From assembly GCA_021372575.1 (NCBI GenBank), contig JAJFUE010000013.1, positions 1 through 64,000 on the forward strand: a stretch of DNA of 64,000 bases. The letters run 5' to 3'. How positions within the stretch are numbered: the stretch's first letter is position 1; each line of letters begins with the position of its first letter. Below, in pieces: positions 43,039 to 52,056 of this stretch. Source of the DNA: a bacterium. Its GTDB lineage: Bacteria; Sumerlaeota; Sumerlaeia; MVZB01. The translations under genes and the position numbers were made by a program. A model generated the notes under the pieces. That model was given only the letters and a program-made list of their open reading frames with translations, had not been told where the DNA came from and searched no databases.

Positions 43039-44043
43039 TCACCCCTCCCTGATTTCGGTCTCGAATTTCACGCCGTTGATCGTGATTTGCATTCGAAGCA
43101 TGAATGTTTTCAGCCAGCGCGCGATCTCGCCATAGCGGTCGCGTTCGGCGCGGAGCGCGCCCAGCGCTTCCTCTTCTGAACAGCGAACGAAACGGACGCG
43201 GTCGCCGGGGCGGCCCTGCGCCAGGCAGCTCACGTCCGGCCCGATCACCGTCGCGATTTTTGGATAACCGCCGGCCGTCTGGCGATCGGCCATGAGCACG
43301 ATCGGCCGGCCGTGGCCGGGGACCTGGACCGAGCCCGTGCAGAGCGCGTCGGAGACGATGTCCGGGGAGCCGCGATGCTCGATTTCAGGCCCGTCGAGCC
43401 GAAAGCCCATGCGGTCGGCGTCGTAGGATATTTTAAACGTTTTCCAGTAAAAGGTCTCGATTCCGGCCGGCGTGAAATAATCGTCCTGAGGCCCGGAGAG
43501 AACGCGGATCTCGATCGGATTCCGGTATTCGGGAATGAAACTCCGGCAGAGCGCCTGCAGGCGGATGTCGCGATCGAACTCGGAACCGATCGGCAGTGAG
43601 TCGCCGGCCCGCAACTGACGGCCGTGATGGCCGCCGATGCCGGCGCGCGTACAGGTCGAGCGGCTGCCGAGGACCGCCGGCACATTGATCCCGCCCTGAA
43701 CCGCGAGATACGCTCGACAGCCGGTGGCGGCGAAATTCATGCGCAGCTCATCGCAGGAGTTGGCGCTGAACGAACTCCAATTGGCGACCGGCTTCCCGTT
43801 CAGCCGCGCGCCCATGTCCGCGCCGCAGATCGCCGCGACATGCGGCCTGTCAAACCGAAGCGTCGCGCCGCCGATGGTCATTTCGAGCGCGGCCGCGCCG
43901 GGCCTGTTCCCGGCAAGCAGGTTCGCGACGCGATACGCGTAGCGGTCCATCGCGCCGGCGGGCGGCATGCCGAAGCCCTGATAGCCCCAGCGGCCCTCGT
44001 CCTGCACGGTCGTCATCGGACCTGGTGAAAGGATCGTGATCAT
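43039..44043 (-). CDS. pxpC: 5-oxoprolinase subunit C PxpC (KipA-like)
   Basis: A 334-residue biotin-dependent carboxyltransferase-like protein: GPMTTVQDEGRWGYQGFGMPPAGAMD region at the N-terminus, IEIRVLSGPQDDYF in the middle and SDALCTGSVQVPGHGRPIVLMADRQTAGGYP later, all PxpC/KipA hallmarks. Its ATG overlaps the pxpB stop by 4 nt, indicating coupled translation. Confidence 0.94.
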   Translation of the reverse strand: MITILSPGPMTTVQDEGRWGYQGFGMPPAGAMDRYAYRVANLLAGNRPGAAALEMTIGGATLRFDRPHVAAICGADMGARLNGKPVANWSSFSANSCDELRMNFAATGCRAYLAVQGGINVPAVLGSRSTCTRAGIGGHHGRQLRAGDSLPIGSEFDRDIRLQALCRSFIPEYRNPIEIRVLSGPQDDYFTPAGIETFYWKTFKISYDADRMGFRLDGPEIEHRGSPDIVSDALCTGSVQVPGHGRPIVLMADRQTAGGYPKIATVIGPDVSCLAQGRPGDRVRFVRCSEEEALGALRAERDRYGEIARWLKTFMLRMQITINGVKFETEIREG

Positions 44044-44762
44044 GGCTCGCCGACTTCGGGTTGATAGCGGCCGCCCTCGGCGTCGCGCCGGATCCGCTCA
44101 TATTCTTCATTCGTAATCGGGCGGAATTGCAGGTAATCGCCCGCGGAGTAAAGGAACGGATCGTGGCTCGCCGGGTTGAACGGCTTGATCGGTGTGCGAC
44201 CGATGAGCCGCCATCCGCCGGGGCTCTCGTAGGGATAGAATCCGGTTTGCGTGCCGGCGATGCCGACGCTGCCGGCGGGGATCCGGATGCGCGGTTTTCG
44301 CAGGCGCGGCGCTGCAATGCGCCCGTCCATCCCGCCGAGGTAGGGAAACCCCGGCATGAACCCGAGCATGTAAATCTTGAGCGGCCGGGCGCTGTGGATG
44401 CGGATCACATCGTCCGGCGATAGGTGATTATGCCCGGCCACGAACTCGAGGTCGGGGCCGAACTCGCCGCCATAGCAGACCGGAATGCGCACAAGGCGCG
44501 GAGTCTTTCCACCCGTTGCCGCGCCTGCGGCCTCAAGCATCGAGTCCGCGCGGGACTGCAGCTCGGCGCGCGTGATGACGAACGGGTCGAACATGACCAG
44601 CGCCGAGCGGTAGGTGGGCACGATCTCGATGACGCCGGGCAGCTTCGCCTCATGCAACCTTCGGCAGAACGCATGCACGCGATCGTTCAGCGCCGAATCG
44701 ATCGAGTCGCCGAACTCGACCACCAGCCCCTGTTCGCCCGCGGCAAGCATGCGCACCGCCAT
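44040..44762 (-). CDS. pxpB: 5-oxoprolinase subunit B PxpB (KipI-like)
   Basis: A 240-residue PxpB. Motifs: GEQGLVVEFGDSID near the start, HLSPDDVIRIHSARPLKIYMLGF, then PGFPYLGGMD and AGSVGIAGTQTGFYP. The ATG at 44762 follows GAGG; a TTG at 44768 is possible. First gene of pxpBCA. The reversed position of pxpA (last instead of first) compared with some genomes is a common variant. Confidence 0.94.
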   Translation of the reverse strand: MAVRMLAAGEQGLVVEFGDSIDSALNDRVHAFCRRLHEAKLPGVIEIVPTYRSALVMFDPFVITRAELQSRADSMLEAAGAATGGKTPRLVRIPVCYGGEFGPDLEFVAGHNHLSPDDVIRIHSARPLKIYMLGFMPGFPYLGGMDGRIAAPRLRKPRIRIPAGSVGIAGTQTGFYPYESPGGWRLIGRTPIKPFNPASHDPFLYSAGDYLQFRPITNEEYERIRRDAEGGRYQPEVGEP

Positions 44763-44909
44763 CGTCAACGCCCCTCACACAAATGCTGATGACGACAATA
44801 ATCAGGGGAGGCATCAAAATTCAACACGCGTTCATTGTGACCGCATCGCGAAAAATCGGCCACCATCATGTTTGCGAAAGAAACCGCGCTCCCAATCGAA
44901 GCTGCCACG

Positions 44910-45677
44910 CTACGCGGTTCTGGTCTCGATGCCGCAGCCGCGCAGGTAGCTTTTCAGTTCCTGGATATCGACGATGTGGAAATGGAACACCGACGCCGCG
45001 AGCAGGATCGTGGCGCCGGCCTGAACGGCTTCGTAAAAATGCTCGAGCTTGCCCGCGCCGCCGGAGGCGACGATTTGCGCCGAAACCGCGCCGGCCATCG
45101 CGCGGATCACCGGCAAGTCGTAGCCGGTGCGGGCGCCGTCGCCCGCCTTGCTCGTCGGCAGGATCACGCTCACGCCGAAACCATCGACCTTTTTGGCCCA
45201 TTCGATCGCGTCGGCGCCGGTCGCGGTGCGTCCGCCGTCGATATAGACCTCGTACCCGGACGGCATTTTCGGGTTTTGATCGACATCGATCGCGACGGTC
45301 ACGCGGTCGGGCCCGAACTTGCGAACCATTTCCGCGATGACCTCGGGCTTGCGGAACGCCGCGCTGCTGACGGAAACCTTGTTCGCACCGGCCTCGAGCA
45401 CCGCCTCGGCCGAGGCGACATCCCGGATGCCGCCGCCGACCGTGAAGGGGACGGTCGCCGCCGGGGCGACGCGCCGCACGACGTCAAGCATCGTCTGGCG
45501 GCCTTCAACGGTCGCCGTGATGTCGAGCATCGCGAGTTCGTCGGCGCCGGCGGCGCAGTAGGCGCGCGCGCACTCGACCGGATCCCCGGCGTCGCGAATG
45601 TCGATGAAATGAACCCCCTTGACGACTCGCCCGTTCTGCATATCGAGGCATGGCATGATGCTGACCTGCCGACCCAT
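44910..45677 (-). CDS. hisF: Imidazole glycerol phosphate synthase subunit HisF
   Basis: A 255-residue TIM-barrel cyclase. IMPCLDMQNGRVVKGVHF carries the catalytic Asp, TVGGGIRD and IVASGGAGKLEHF are the two phosphate-binding loops, and ILPTSKAGDG is the second catalytic loop. The start at 45677 is set by GGAGG upstream. HisF works with the glutaminase HisH in histidine synthesis; neither hisH nor other his genes are nearby, so it is a stand-alone locus or a HisF homologue recruited to another pathway. The DVDQN segment after the third strand is less typical (often DAR). Confidence 0.88.
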   Translation of the reverse strand: MGRQVSIMPCLDMQNGRVVKGVHFIDIRDAGDPVECARAYCAAGADELAMLDITATVEGRQTMLDVVRRVAPAATVPFTVGGGIRDVASAEAVLEAGANKVSVSSAAFRKPEVIAEMVRKFGPDRVTVAIDVDQNPKMPSGYEVYIDGGRTATGADAIEWAKKVDGFGVSVILPTSKAGDGARTGYDLPVIRAMAGAVSAQIVASGGAGKLEHFYEAVQAGATILLAASVFHFHIVDIQELKSYLRGCGIETRTA

Positions 45678-45848
45678 ACGATCCTCCTTGTGCGAATGCC
45701 GCATTCACGATTCGGGCCATCCTAAACCCGCCGAACCGGATGGACAAACAAAAACCGGCCTGAGGCGCCGCCAATCGGATACTTTCGGCTGGCATTCGCG
45801 CTGGCCGCAATGCAACAATTGCATCAACATCTCCTTGGGACCGACAAC

Positions 45849-48326
45849 ATGCGCCTGCGCGACCTGCCCATCGAGCGCAAACTGTATCTCATCATCCTGC
45901 CGATCTGCCTGATCCCGGCGGCGGTGTTCGTAACGCTGTCGGGCTGGGTGTCGCGCGTGGGATTCGAGCGCGCGATGGGCCACACGCTGGTCAGCCAGGC
46001 CTCGGCCTACGCCAACCGCCTGGACTTTCAAATCAAACAACGCATGGTCGGGCTGTCGCGCATGAATCCGCAGCGGCTCACGGAAATGGCGGCGAGGCGC
46101 GCCGCCTCGTCGGATGCCCCGACCTCGGCCAGCTTCACGGACTGGATCGACTCGACGCTTTACTACGCCGCGCCCGGGCCGACGGCGCAGCAGTTCCCAC
46201 GCCGGTGGCGCACAAACCAGCCGGCGCAACTGCCGGAAACCTTCGTGAATTACTGCTTCGAGCACCGAAGCGAGTTGACGCCGCAGGGCAACGTCATGGA
46301 GGTGAACCTCCCGACGCCCGGCAAGCCCGAGGCGAGGGTCCCGTACGCGGTGATGATGTTCCCGGCCGAGCGCGGCGGCATCATGTTCCACGTCGCGCGC
46401 ACCGAGCGGATTCTCAACAATTACCTGGCAAGCCTTTCGACCGGCAGCGAGTTGCTGCTGATTTATTCGCGGATCGGCGGGGTGCTTTACAAGTCGGGGA
46501 CCATTCCTGAGGACTTCATCAACGACCTGCAGGCGCATCACCGCTCGGGCGAGTATTTCAAGAAGGTGATCGGCGACAAGACATACCTGATGGCGTGCGC
46601 GCAGGCCGAACCGGGGCTGCGCACGCCGAGCCCGCTCCTCGGGTCGTCGTGGGCGTTCGTCGTGCAATACGACATGGGCGATTTCCTGGGCATGCAGGAT
46701 ACGCTGATGTGGCTGTCCGTGCTGATCGGACTGGGGTTGGTGCTGCTGATGCTGGGACTGGCGTCGCTGTCGGCACGATGGGTAGCGCGTCCGCTGAGCG
46801 CGCTCAAGGACCAGGCCGACCGGCTCGCGCAGGGCGACCTGGCGGTGCGGGCGCGCGTCTCGAGCCGCGATGAAATCGGCGCGCTCGGCGAGGCGTTCAA
46901 CACGATGGCTGGCCGGTTGCGCGCGACATATCAAAGTCTTGAGGAGCGCGTGGAAGAAAGCCGGCTGCGCGCCGAGCACATCCACCTGATCAACGAGATC
47001 GCCGCCGCCATTATCCGCGCGCTGTCGCTGGACGACATCTTCAACATCCTACGCCGCGAGCTGGAAAAGGTGTTCGTGTTCGACGCGATCTGGATTTCGC
47101 GCCTCGAGAGCGGCAACACCTCGCTGCGCATCACGCAGATCAGCCCGATGGGGCTCGTTTCGCTCGGCGTGCGCACCGCCATCCCGATGGAGGGCTCGCT
47201 GCACGGCCGGGTCATCGCCGGCCAGGAAACGCTGCGCGCCGAAATCGGGCCGCAGCACCGCGTCGGGTTCTTCGAGACGCGCATTTTCAACGCCGAGGGC
47301 TATCAATCCTACCTCATCGCTCCCCTGCCCGCGCGCAAGGGGATCATCGGCACGCTGACGGTCGCCTCGATGGCTCCCGACGCCTACAACGCCGAGTTGG
47401 CCGACGTGCTGACGTCGCTGGCGCGCACGGTGGCCATCGCGATCGAGCAGGCCGACCTGTTCGCGCAGATTTCGCATTTCGCGGCCGAATTGGAACGCAA
47501 GGTCGAGCAGCGCACGCACGAACTCGACGTCGCCAACCAGAAGCTCATCCAGGCCGAGAAATATTTCGCCACCGGGCGCATGGCCGGCAACCTCGCCCAC
47601 GAAATCAACAACCCGCTCGGCATCATCAAGAATTTCATCCAGATCGTGCGCTCCAACCTGACCGCCTCCGGCGGCGGCCGGCGCAAGACCGACCCCAATC
47701 TCGACAGCCTCGAGGTCATCAACGATGAAGTCAACCGCATCGCGCGGCTTGTGCGCCAGCTGCTTGACCTGCACCGGCCGGTCGAACAAAAAATCGAGCC
47801 GGTCGATCTCAACGCGCTGATCAGGGAAATCCTCACGATCATCGAGGAGGAACTGCGCCGGTGCGGGATCGAGGTCGTCGCCGAGCTCCAGGAAAACCTG
47901 CCGCAGCCGGTCGTCAGCTCCGACCTCATCCGCCAGGTCCTGATCAACCTGATCCGCAACGCCCAGGACGCGATGGAGCAGGGCGGGAAGCTCACCGTGC
48001 GCACGAGCTCCACGATCGAATGGGCCGGCGGCGAGGAGCGCACGCAGGTCATCGTGCGCATCAGCGACACCGGTTGCGGCATTCCCCCGGAACACCTGTC
48101 GCAGATTTTCGATCCGTTTTTCACCACAAAAGACCCCGACAAGGGAACAGGACTCGGGTTGTGCGTGTCATATAGCATCGTGCAGATGTATCACGGGTCG
48201 ATCGACCTGGAGAGCGAAGTGGGCAAGGGCACGACCGTGGCCGTGACCCTCCCGATGGACGAGCGGAGCCGCACCTGGTCGGAAACGGTCCAGCGCGGCC
48301 GGACCAATGCAAGTGCTGAGTCCTGA
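45849..48326 (+). CDS. Membrane sensor histidine kinase (periplasmic sensor-HAMP-GAF-HK)
   Basis: About 825 residues. Two transmembrane helices (about 12-33 and 285-309) bracket a periplasmic sensor of about 250 residues; a HAMP domain (about 307-359; RPLSALKDQADRLAQGDL) and a GAF domain (about 382-537) follow, then a coiled coil. The HisKA motif is NLAHEINNPLG with His584, and the HATPase domain has LIRNAQDAM, DTGCGI and GTGLGLCVSYSIV. HEINNPLG is typical of NtrB-like/HWE-free kinases. The start at 45849 was preferred to 45810. The C-terminal SAES-stop is encoded by a dispersed repeat, identical to the end of rlmN. No response regulator is nearby. Confidence 0.92.
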   Translation: MRLRDLPIERKLYLIILPICLIPAAVFVTLSGWVSRVGFERAMGHTLVSQASAYANRLDFQIKQRMVGLSRMNPQRLTEMAARRAASSDAPTSASFTDWIDSTLYYAAPGPTAQQFPRRWRTNQPAQLPETFVNYCFEHRSELTPQGNVMEVNLPTPGKPEARVPYAVMMFPAERGGIMFHVARTERILNNYLASLSTGSELLLIYSRIGGVLYKSGTIPEDFINDLQAHHRSGEYFKKVIGDKTYLMACAQAEPGLRTPSPLLGSSWAFVVQYDMGDFLGMQDTLMWLSVLIGLGLVLLMLGLASLSARWVARPLSALKDQADRLAQGDLAVRARVSSRDEIGALGEAFNTMAGRLRATYQSLEERVEESRLRAEHIHLINEIAAAIIRALSLDDIFNILRRELEKVFVFDAIWISRLESGNTSLRITQISPMGLVSLGVRTAIPMEGSLHGRVIAGQETLRAEIGPQHRVGFFETRIFNAEGYQSYLIAPLPARKGIIGTLTVASMAPDAYNAELADVLTSLARTVAIAIEQADLFAQISHFAAELERKVEQRTHELDVANQKLIQAEKYFATGRMAGNLAHEINNPLGIIKNFIQIVRSNLTASGGGRRKTDPNLDSLEVINDEVNRIARLVRQLLDLHRPVEQKIEPVDLNALIREILTIIEEELRRCGIEVVAELQENLPQPVVSSDLIRQVLINLIRNAQDAMEQGGKLTVRTSSTIEWAGGEERTQVIVRISDTGCGIPPEHLSQIFDPFFTTKDPDKGTGLGLCVSYSIVQMYHGSIDLESEVGKGTTVAVTLPMDERSRTWSETVQRGRTNASAES

Positions 48327-48334
48327 GTGCTGTG
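48312..48334. repeat. AGTGCTGAGTCC repeat forming the kinase stop
   Basis: The repeat encodes the last four residues and the TGA of the histidine kinase; compare 17750-17773. Confidence 0.85.
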
Positions 48335-48464
48335 TGGGGGCGGGGCGCGGAGTTTGTCAGATGATCGTTGCATCCGGGGGGCGTTGGCTGATAAAAAGGT
48401 CGATGGCCGGTGCCTTGGCGTTCCCAGGGCACGCCTGGACCCGCAGCGGATGGAGTTTTGTCGC

Positions 48465-49133
48465 ATGATCAATCGGATGAAACAGTGGCTTTCGGGCGGC
48501 GCGATGCTGTTGCCGCTGTTTCTGATTTCGCTGGTGATCACGGTGGCCATCGGCGGCGGCGGCTCGCGGAATGCGAAAAGCAGCCAGATCGCCCCCGTCC
48601 CGGTTCGCGAGCCCGGAATCAAGATGATCCGCGTCAACGCCGAGGTCACCGAGGACGGCCTGCGCACCCAGCAGTTCACCGCGCGAACCGCCCGCCTCAA
48701 TTCCGACCCCAAGGCCAAGAACGACTACCAGACGCTGCTGATGGACGACATCCAGATCCAATTTTACGACGAAGGCAAGTCGCAAGGGACCGCCAAGAGC
48801 CCGGCCGGCAAGATGTGGCTCGCCGACAAGGGCAACAACATCCACCGCAATGACCTGCTGCTCGTCAAGCGTGGCCGCAATCCCGTCGAATATGCGGCAA
48901 CCAACCCCGAAATCGGAACGCTGCGCAGCTCCAATATCAACTATCTGTATAAAGACCGGCTGTTGCATTCAGGCCAGTTTGAGCGTATCTTCCAGTTCAG
49001 TGGTGGGCCATTTCAATCCCAGGGAACCCAACTGAACGTCAAATTGACGACCGGCACGACACAACTCAAGGAATACACGGAAAAGGGCAATCCTGTCGTC
49101 TGGCGCCCAATCGAAAAGAAAAAGGACCGATAA
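48465..49133 (+). CDS. lptC: LptC-like LPS export protein
   Basis: A 222-residue bitopic protein. The ATG at 48465 has GGAG (48452-48455) upstream. One N-terminal transmembrane helix (AMLLPLFLISLVITVAIG) is followed by a periplasmic beta-jellyroll region (ADKGNNIHRNDLLLV...NPEIGTLRSSNINYLYKD...). LptC connects the LptBFG transporter with LptA in lipopolysaccharide export. The assignment rests on size, topology and its position directly before an LptA-like gene (1-nt gap); sequence divergence is high. Confidence 0.75.
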   Translation: MINRMKQWLSGGAMLLPLFLISLVITVAIGGGGSRNAKSSQIAPVPVREPGIKMIRVNAEVTEDGLRTQQFTARTARLNSDPKAKNDYQTLLMDDIQIQFYDEGKSQGTAKSPAGKMWLADKGNNIHRNDLLLVKRGRNPVEYAATNPEIGTLRSSNINYLYKDRLLHSGQFERIFQFSGGPFQSQGTQLNVKLTTGTTQLKEYTEKGNPVVWRPIEKKKDR

Positions 49134-49134
49134 C

Positions 49135-49791
49135 ATGAACCGTTGCTGGTTACTCATCATGGCGTTCGCGGCGATGCTTGCTTTCTCGCCCGCACATGCC
49201 GCGAGCAAGCACGATGACGGCGAAACCAGCCCGGCCGCCAAGGCCGCAGGACTGGGCGGAGTGCCGGATTTCGGCAGCGACATCACGATCAAGGAAATGA
49301 CGTTCCAAGAGCTCAACTACGAAGGCGACGTCCTGACCCTCACCGGCCCGGTCAAGATCGAAGCCGAGCAGTTCAACCTCAAGAACGCGCAGACGGTCGT
49401 CTTCAACAAGAAAAAGAACACGCTTGTCGCGACCGGCTCGCCGGTCGAGATCTATTCGCCTGATGACGGCATCACCGCCAGGGGCAAGCGGGCCGAATAC
49501 GACACCAAGAGCAAGAAGATGACGCTCTACGGCGATCCCGCGACGGTGGTCCAGGTCCAGCCGGAAAAGCGCGCCGTGCTGAGCAGCGACATCATCTCGT
49601 TCGTCCAGGGCGAGGGCAAGAGCCAGGCCCTCAACGCCCGCCGCCGCCCCGGATCCAAGACCCAGCCGGTCTATCGTGAATTCCCGAACAAGGCCCCCGA
49701 GAAGAAGAAAACCGCCGAGCCAGCCAGGAAAGTCAACTCGAACAATATCGGCACATTGCTCTCGGCCCCCCAACCGGACACGGGCAGCTAA
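49135..49791 (+). CDS. lptA: LptA/OstA-like periplasmic LPS-binding protein
   Basis: A 218-residue exported protein with signal peptide ending near Ala22 (FSPAHA). The OstA-like beta region is visible: ELNYEGDVLTLTGPVKIEAEQFNL, TLVATGSPVEIYSP, GITARGKRAEYDTKSKKMTLYGDP and AVLSSDIISF. The C-terminus is a basic Lys/Pro-rich tail of about 50 residues. It would bridge the periplasm for lipopolysaccharide. Immediately follows lptC; lptB is not seen downstream, where an epimerase gene begins instead. Confidence 0.85.
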   Translation: MNRCWLLIMAFAAMLAFSPAHAASKHDDGETSPAAKAAGLGGVPDFGSDITIKEMTFQELNYEGDVLTLTGPVKIEAEQFNLKNAQTVVFNKKKNTLVATGSPVEIYSPDDGITARGKRAEYDTKSKKMTLYGDPATVVQVQPEKRAVLSSDIISFVQGEGKSQALNARRRPGSKTQPVYREFPNKAPEKKKTAEPARKVNSNNIGTLLSAPQPDTGS

Positions 49792-49894
49792 GAGCCGGAT
49801 CGAGACCCGAAAATAAAAGAAGGATCACCGGTGGCAAGAGGCCGCCGGCCCTGCTGGGCGCAGCATGGCCCGGAACCAACAGGAGACAAACGAG

Positions 49895-50851
49895 TTGACC
49901 ACGCCTAAAATTATCGTTACCGGAGCCGCGGGTTTTGTCGGTTCGTCCCTTGCCACCCGTCTGCTGGCCAATGGCGCCCATGTGATCGGCGTCGATTGCC
50001 TGACCGATTACTACGACCTGCGCATCAAGGAGCGCAACCTCGCTCCCCTTCTCGAGAACAGCAACTTCGAACTGATCCGCAAGCCGATCCTCGACATCGA
50101 TTGGGCTCCGCTGCTCGACGGCTGCTCGACGGTTTTCCACCAGGCCGCCCAGGCCGGCGTTCGCGCCAGCTGGGGCAAAAGCTTCGAATGCTACACGACG
50201 TGGAACGTGCTCTCGACGCAGCGCCTCCTCGAATCGATGAAGGGGACCGGCGCTCGCATGGTCTATGCCAGCTCGAGCTCGGTCTATGGCGAGACGCGCC
50301 TGCTGCCGATGAGCGAGGATCACCGCCCGCAGCCGATGTCGCCCTACGGCGTGACCAAGCTCGCGGCCGAGCACCTGGCCGTCCTGTATTGCCGCAACTT
50401 CCAGGTGCCGACGGTCTCGCTCCGTTACTTCACGGTGTACGGCCCGCGGCAACGCCCCGACATGGCGTTCCACAAGTTCATCCGCGCCGGCGTGCGCGGC
50501 GACGCCATCACGCTCTACGGCGACGGCGAGCAGACGCGCGACTTCACGTTTATCGAAGACGCGGTCCAGGCCAACCTGCTCGCGGCCGAGCGAGGCGTCC
50601 CCGGCAGCGTCTATAACATCGGCGGCGGCAGCCGCGTCACGGTCAACCACGTGCTCGAGTTGCTCGGCAAGATCATGGACCGGCCGCTCAAGGTCGATCG
50701 CGTCGAGCGCCAGCACGGCGACGTCACGCACACTTACGCCGACACCTCGCGCGCGCAGGCCGACATGGGCTTCAAGCCGCGCGTGACGCTCGAGGAAGGG
50801 CTGCGCAAGGAATACGAGTGGTTCATGGCCAACCAGGATTTGCTGCTGTAG
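49895..50851 (+). CDS. NAD-dependent sugar-nucleotide epimerase (extended SDR)
   Basis: An extended short-chain dehydrogenase. The glycine motif GAAGFVGS, ASSSSVYG, the YxxxK pair in SPYGVTKLAAEH and LRYFTVYGPRQRPDMA are typical of UDP-glucuronate 4-epimerase/UDP-glucose 4-epimerase types. TTG at 49895 is preferred because AGGAG (49881-49885) lies 9 nt upstream and gives TTPKIIVTGAAG; the ATG at 49865 is the alternative. Following lptCA and ahead of a GT4, it likely makes a sugar donor for LPS or surface glycan. Confidence 0.9.
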   Translation: MTTPKIIVTGAAGFVGSSLATRLLANGAHVIGVDCLTDYYDLRIKERNLAPLLENSNFELIRKPILDIDWAPLLDGCSTVFHQAAQAGVRASWGKSFECYTTWNVLSTQRLLESMKGTGARMVYASSSSVYGETRLLPMSEDHRPQPMSPYGVTKLAAEHLAVLYCRNFQVPTVSLRYFTVYGPRQRPDMAFHKFIRAGVRGDAITLYGDGEQTRDFTFIEDAVQANLLAAERGVPGSVYNIGGGSRVTVNHVLELLGKIMDRPLKVDRVERQHGDVTHTYADTSRAQADMGFKPRVTLEEGLRKEYEWFMANQDLLL

Positions 50852-50868
50852 ATCCACAACGGGCATTC

Positions 50869-50911
50869 GGTCCTATAGGTCCTATAGGTCCTATAGGTCT
50901 TATAGGTCCTA
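50869..50911. repeat. GGTCCTATA tandem array
   Basis: Five near-perfect 9-nt units between the epimerase and GT4 genes. This is the purest copy of the family seen at 14802-14845 and, inverted, at 134-236. Confidence 0.9.
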
Positions 50912-50920
50912 TCAACGCCC

Positions 50921-52033
50921 ATGACTTCATCGAAACACATCCCCTCCCCGCGCGTCGTCCATCTCGATGACGGGCGCTCGTGGCGCGGTGGCCAGCACCA
51001 GGTTTTCCTGCTTGCGACCGAGCTTGCGGCCCGCGGCATCGAACAACGACTGGTGACGCCTCCCGGATCGCCGCTGGGAATCCGCGCGCATGCGGCCGGG
51101 ATCAAGGTCGTCGCATTCGAGTTCGGCGGCGAGATGGACATCTTCGGGGCGCGGCGGCTCGCGCTGAAGCTCAAGAATTTCTTCCCGGACATCGTTCACG
51201 CCCACACAAGCCACGCCCACATGATGGCCCTGCGCCTGGGCCGCAGGCTGCGCGCAAAAGTCGTCTCGACGCGGCGCGTCGATTTCGCGATCGGGAAAAA
51301 CTATTTCTCGCGGCGCAAATACACGCTGGCCGGCCAGCATTTTATCGCCATCAGCGAGGCGGTGCGGCGCGTGTTGCTCGAAGGCGGCGTCTCGCCCGAA
51401 CTGATCGACATCGTCCACAGCGGCGTGCCGGCGATCAGGCCCGAGGATGCCGTCGGGCGCGATGACGCGCGCGCCTCGCTCGGCATCGCGCCCGACGAAA
51501 TCGCGATCGTCAACATCGGCGCCCTCACCGACCACAAGGGCCAGCGCTGGCTGATCGAGGCCGCCCCGGGAGTTTTCGAGCGGCTGCCGAACGCGCGCAT
51601 CCACATCATCGGCGAGGGCGAACTGCGCGAGCCGCTCGCGTGGCAGGTCAAAGAGCTCGATCTCGAGGAACGGGTGATTCTGCATGGGTGGGTTGAAGAC
51701 GTGCGGCACAAGCTGGCCGGCTTCGACCTGTTCGTCTCCAGTTCGCACCTCGAAGGGCTTGGCACGGTGATCCTCGACGCGATGCTGGCGCGCCTGCCGG
51801 TCGTGGCGGCCGCGGCCGGAGGGGTGACCGACGTCGTCATCGAAGGCCAGACCGGCCGGCTTGTTCCGCCGAAGAACGCCAACGCGCTCGCCGGTGCGAT
51901 TGTCGCGGCCGTGCTCGATCCGGATTCGTCGCGCGATATGGCCGAACGCGCGGCGTTGCGCGCCGAACGCGATTTTTCGGCCCGAGCCATGGCCGAAGGC
52001 ACGCTGGCCGTTTATCATGAGTTATTAAAATAA
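50921..52033 (+). CDS. GT4-family glycosyltransferase
   Basis: A 370-residue GT-B transferase: N-terminal RSWRGGQHQVFLLATELAARG and VHAHTSHAHMMAL, C-terminal VNIGALTDHKGQRWLIEA, VILHGWVEDV and SSSHLEGLGTVILDAMLARLPVVAAAAGGV, the nucleotide-binding and EX7E regions. Position behind the epimerase suggests LPS or glycan assembly. A bidirectional terminator follows its stop. Confidence 0.92.
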   Translation: MTSSKHIPSPRVVHLDDGRSWRGGQHQVFLLATELAARGIEQRLVTPPGSPLGIRAHAAGIKVVAFEFGGEMDIFGARRLALKLKNFFPDIVHAHTSHAHMMALRLGRRLRAKVVSTRRVDFAIGKNYFSRRKYTLAGQHFIAISEAVRRVLLEGGVSPELIDIVHSGVPAIRPEDAVGRDDARASLGIAPDEIAIVNIGALTDHKGQRWLIEAAPGVFERLPNARIHIIGEGELREPLAWQVKELDLEERVILHGWVEDVRHKLAGFDLFVSSSHLEGLGTVILDAMLARLPVVAAAAGGVTDVVIEGQTGRLVPPKNANALAGAIVAAVLDPDSSRDMAERAALRAERDFSARAMAEGTLAVYHELLK

Positions 52034-52056
52034 AATTCCACACACAGTGGAATTTT
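52032..52056. terminator. Bidirectional rho-independent terminator
   Basis: 10-bp stem (52032-52041 with 52047-52056), loop 52042-52046, T-run after the stem on the plus strand and A-run before it. It separates the convergent GT4 and GT-C-like genes and overlaps the stop region of both. Confidence 0.88.

Noticed and set aside
50927-52018. 363-codon minus-strand frame opposite the GT4
   Set aside because: Shadow; the GT4 motifs on the plus strand are clear and a terminator follows that gene.
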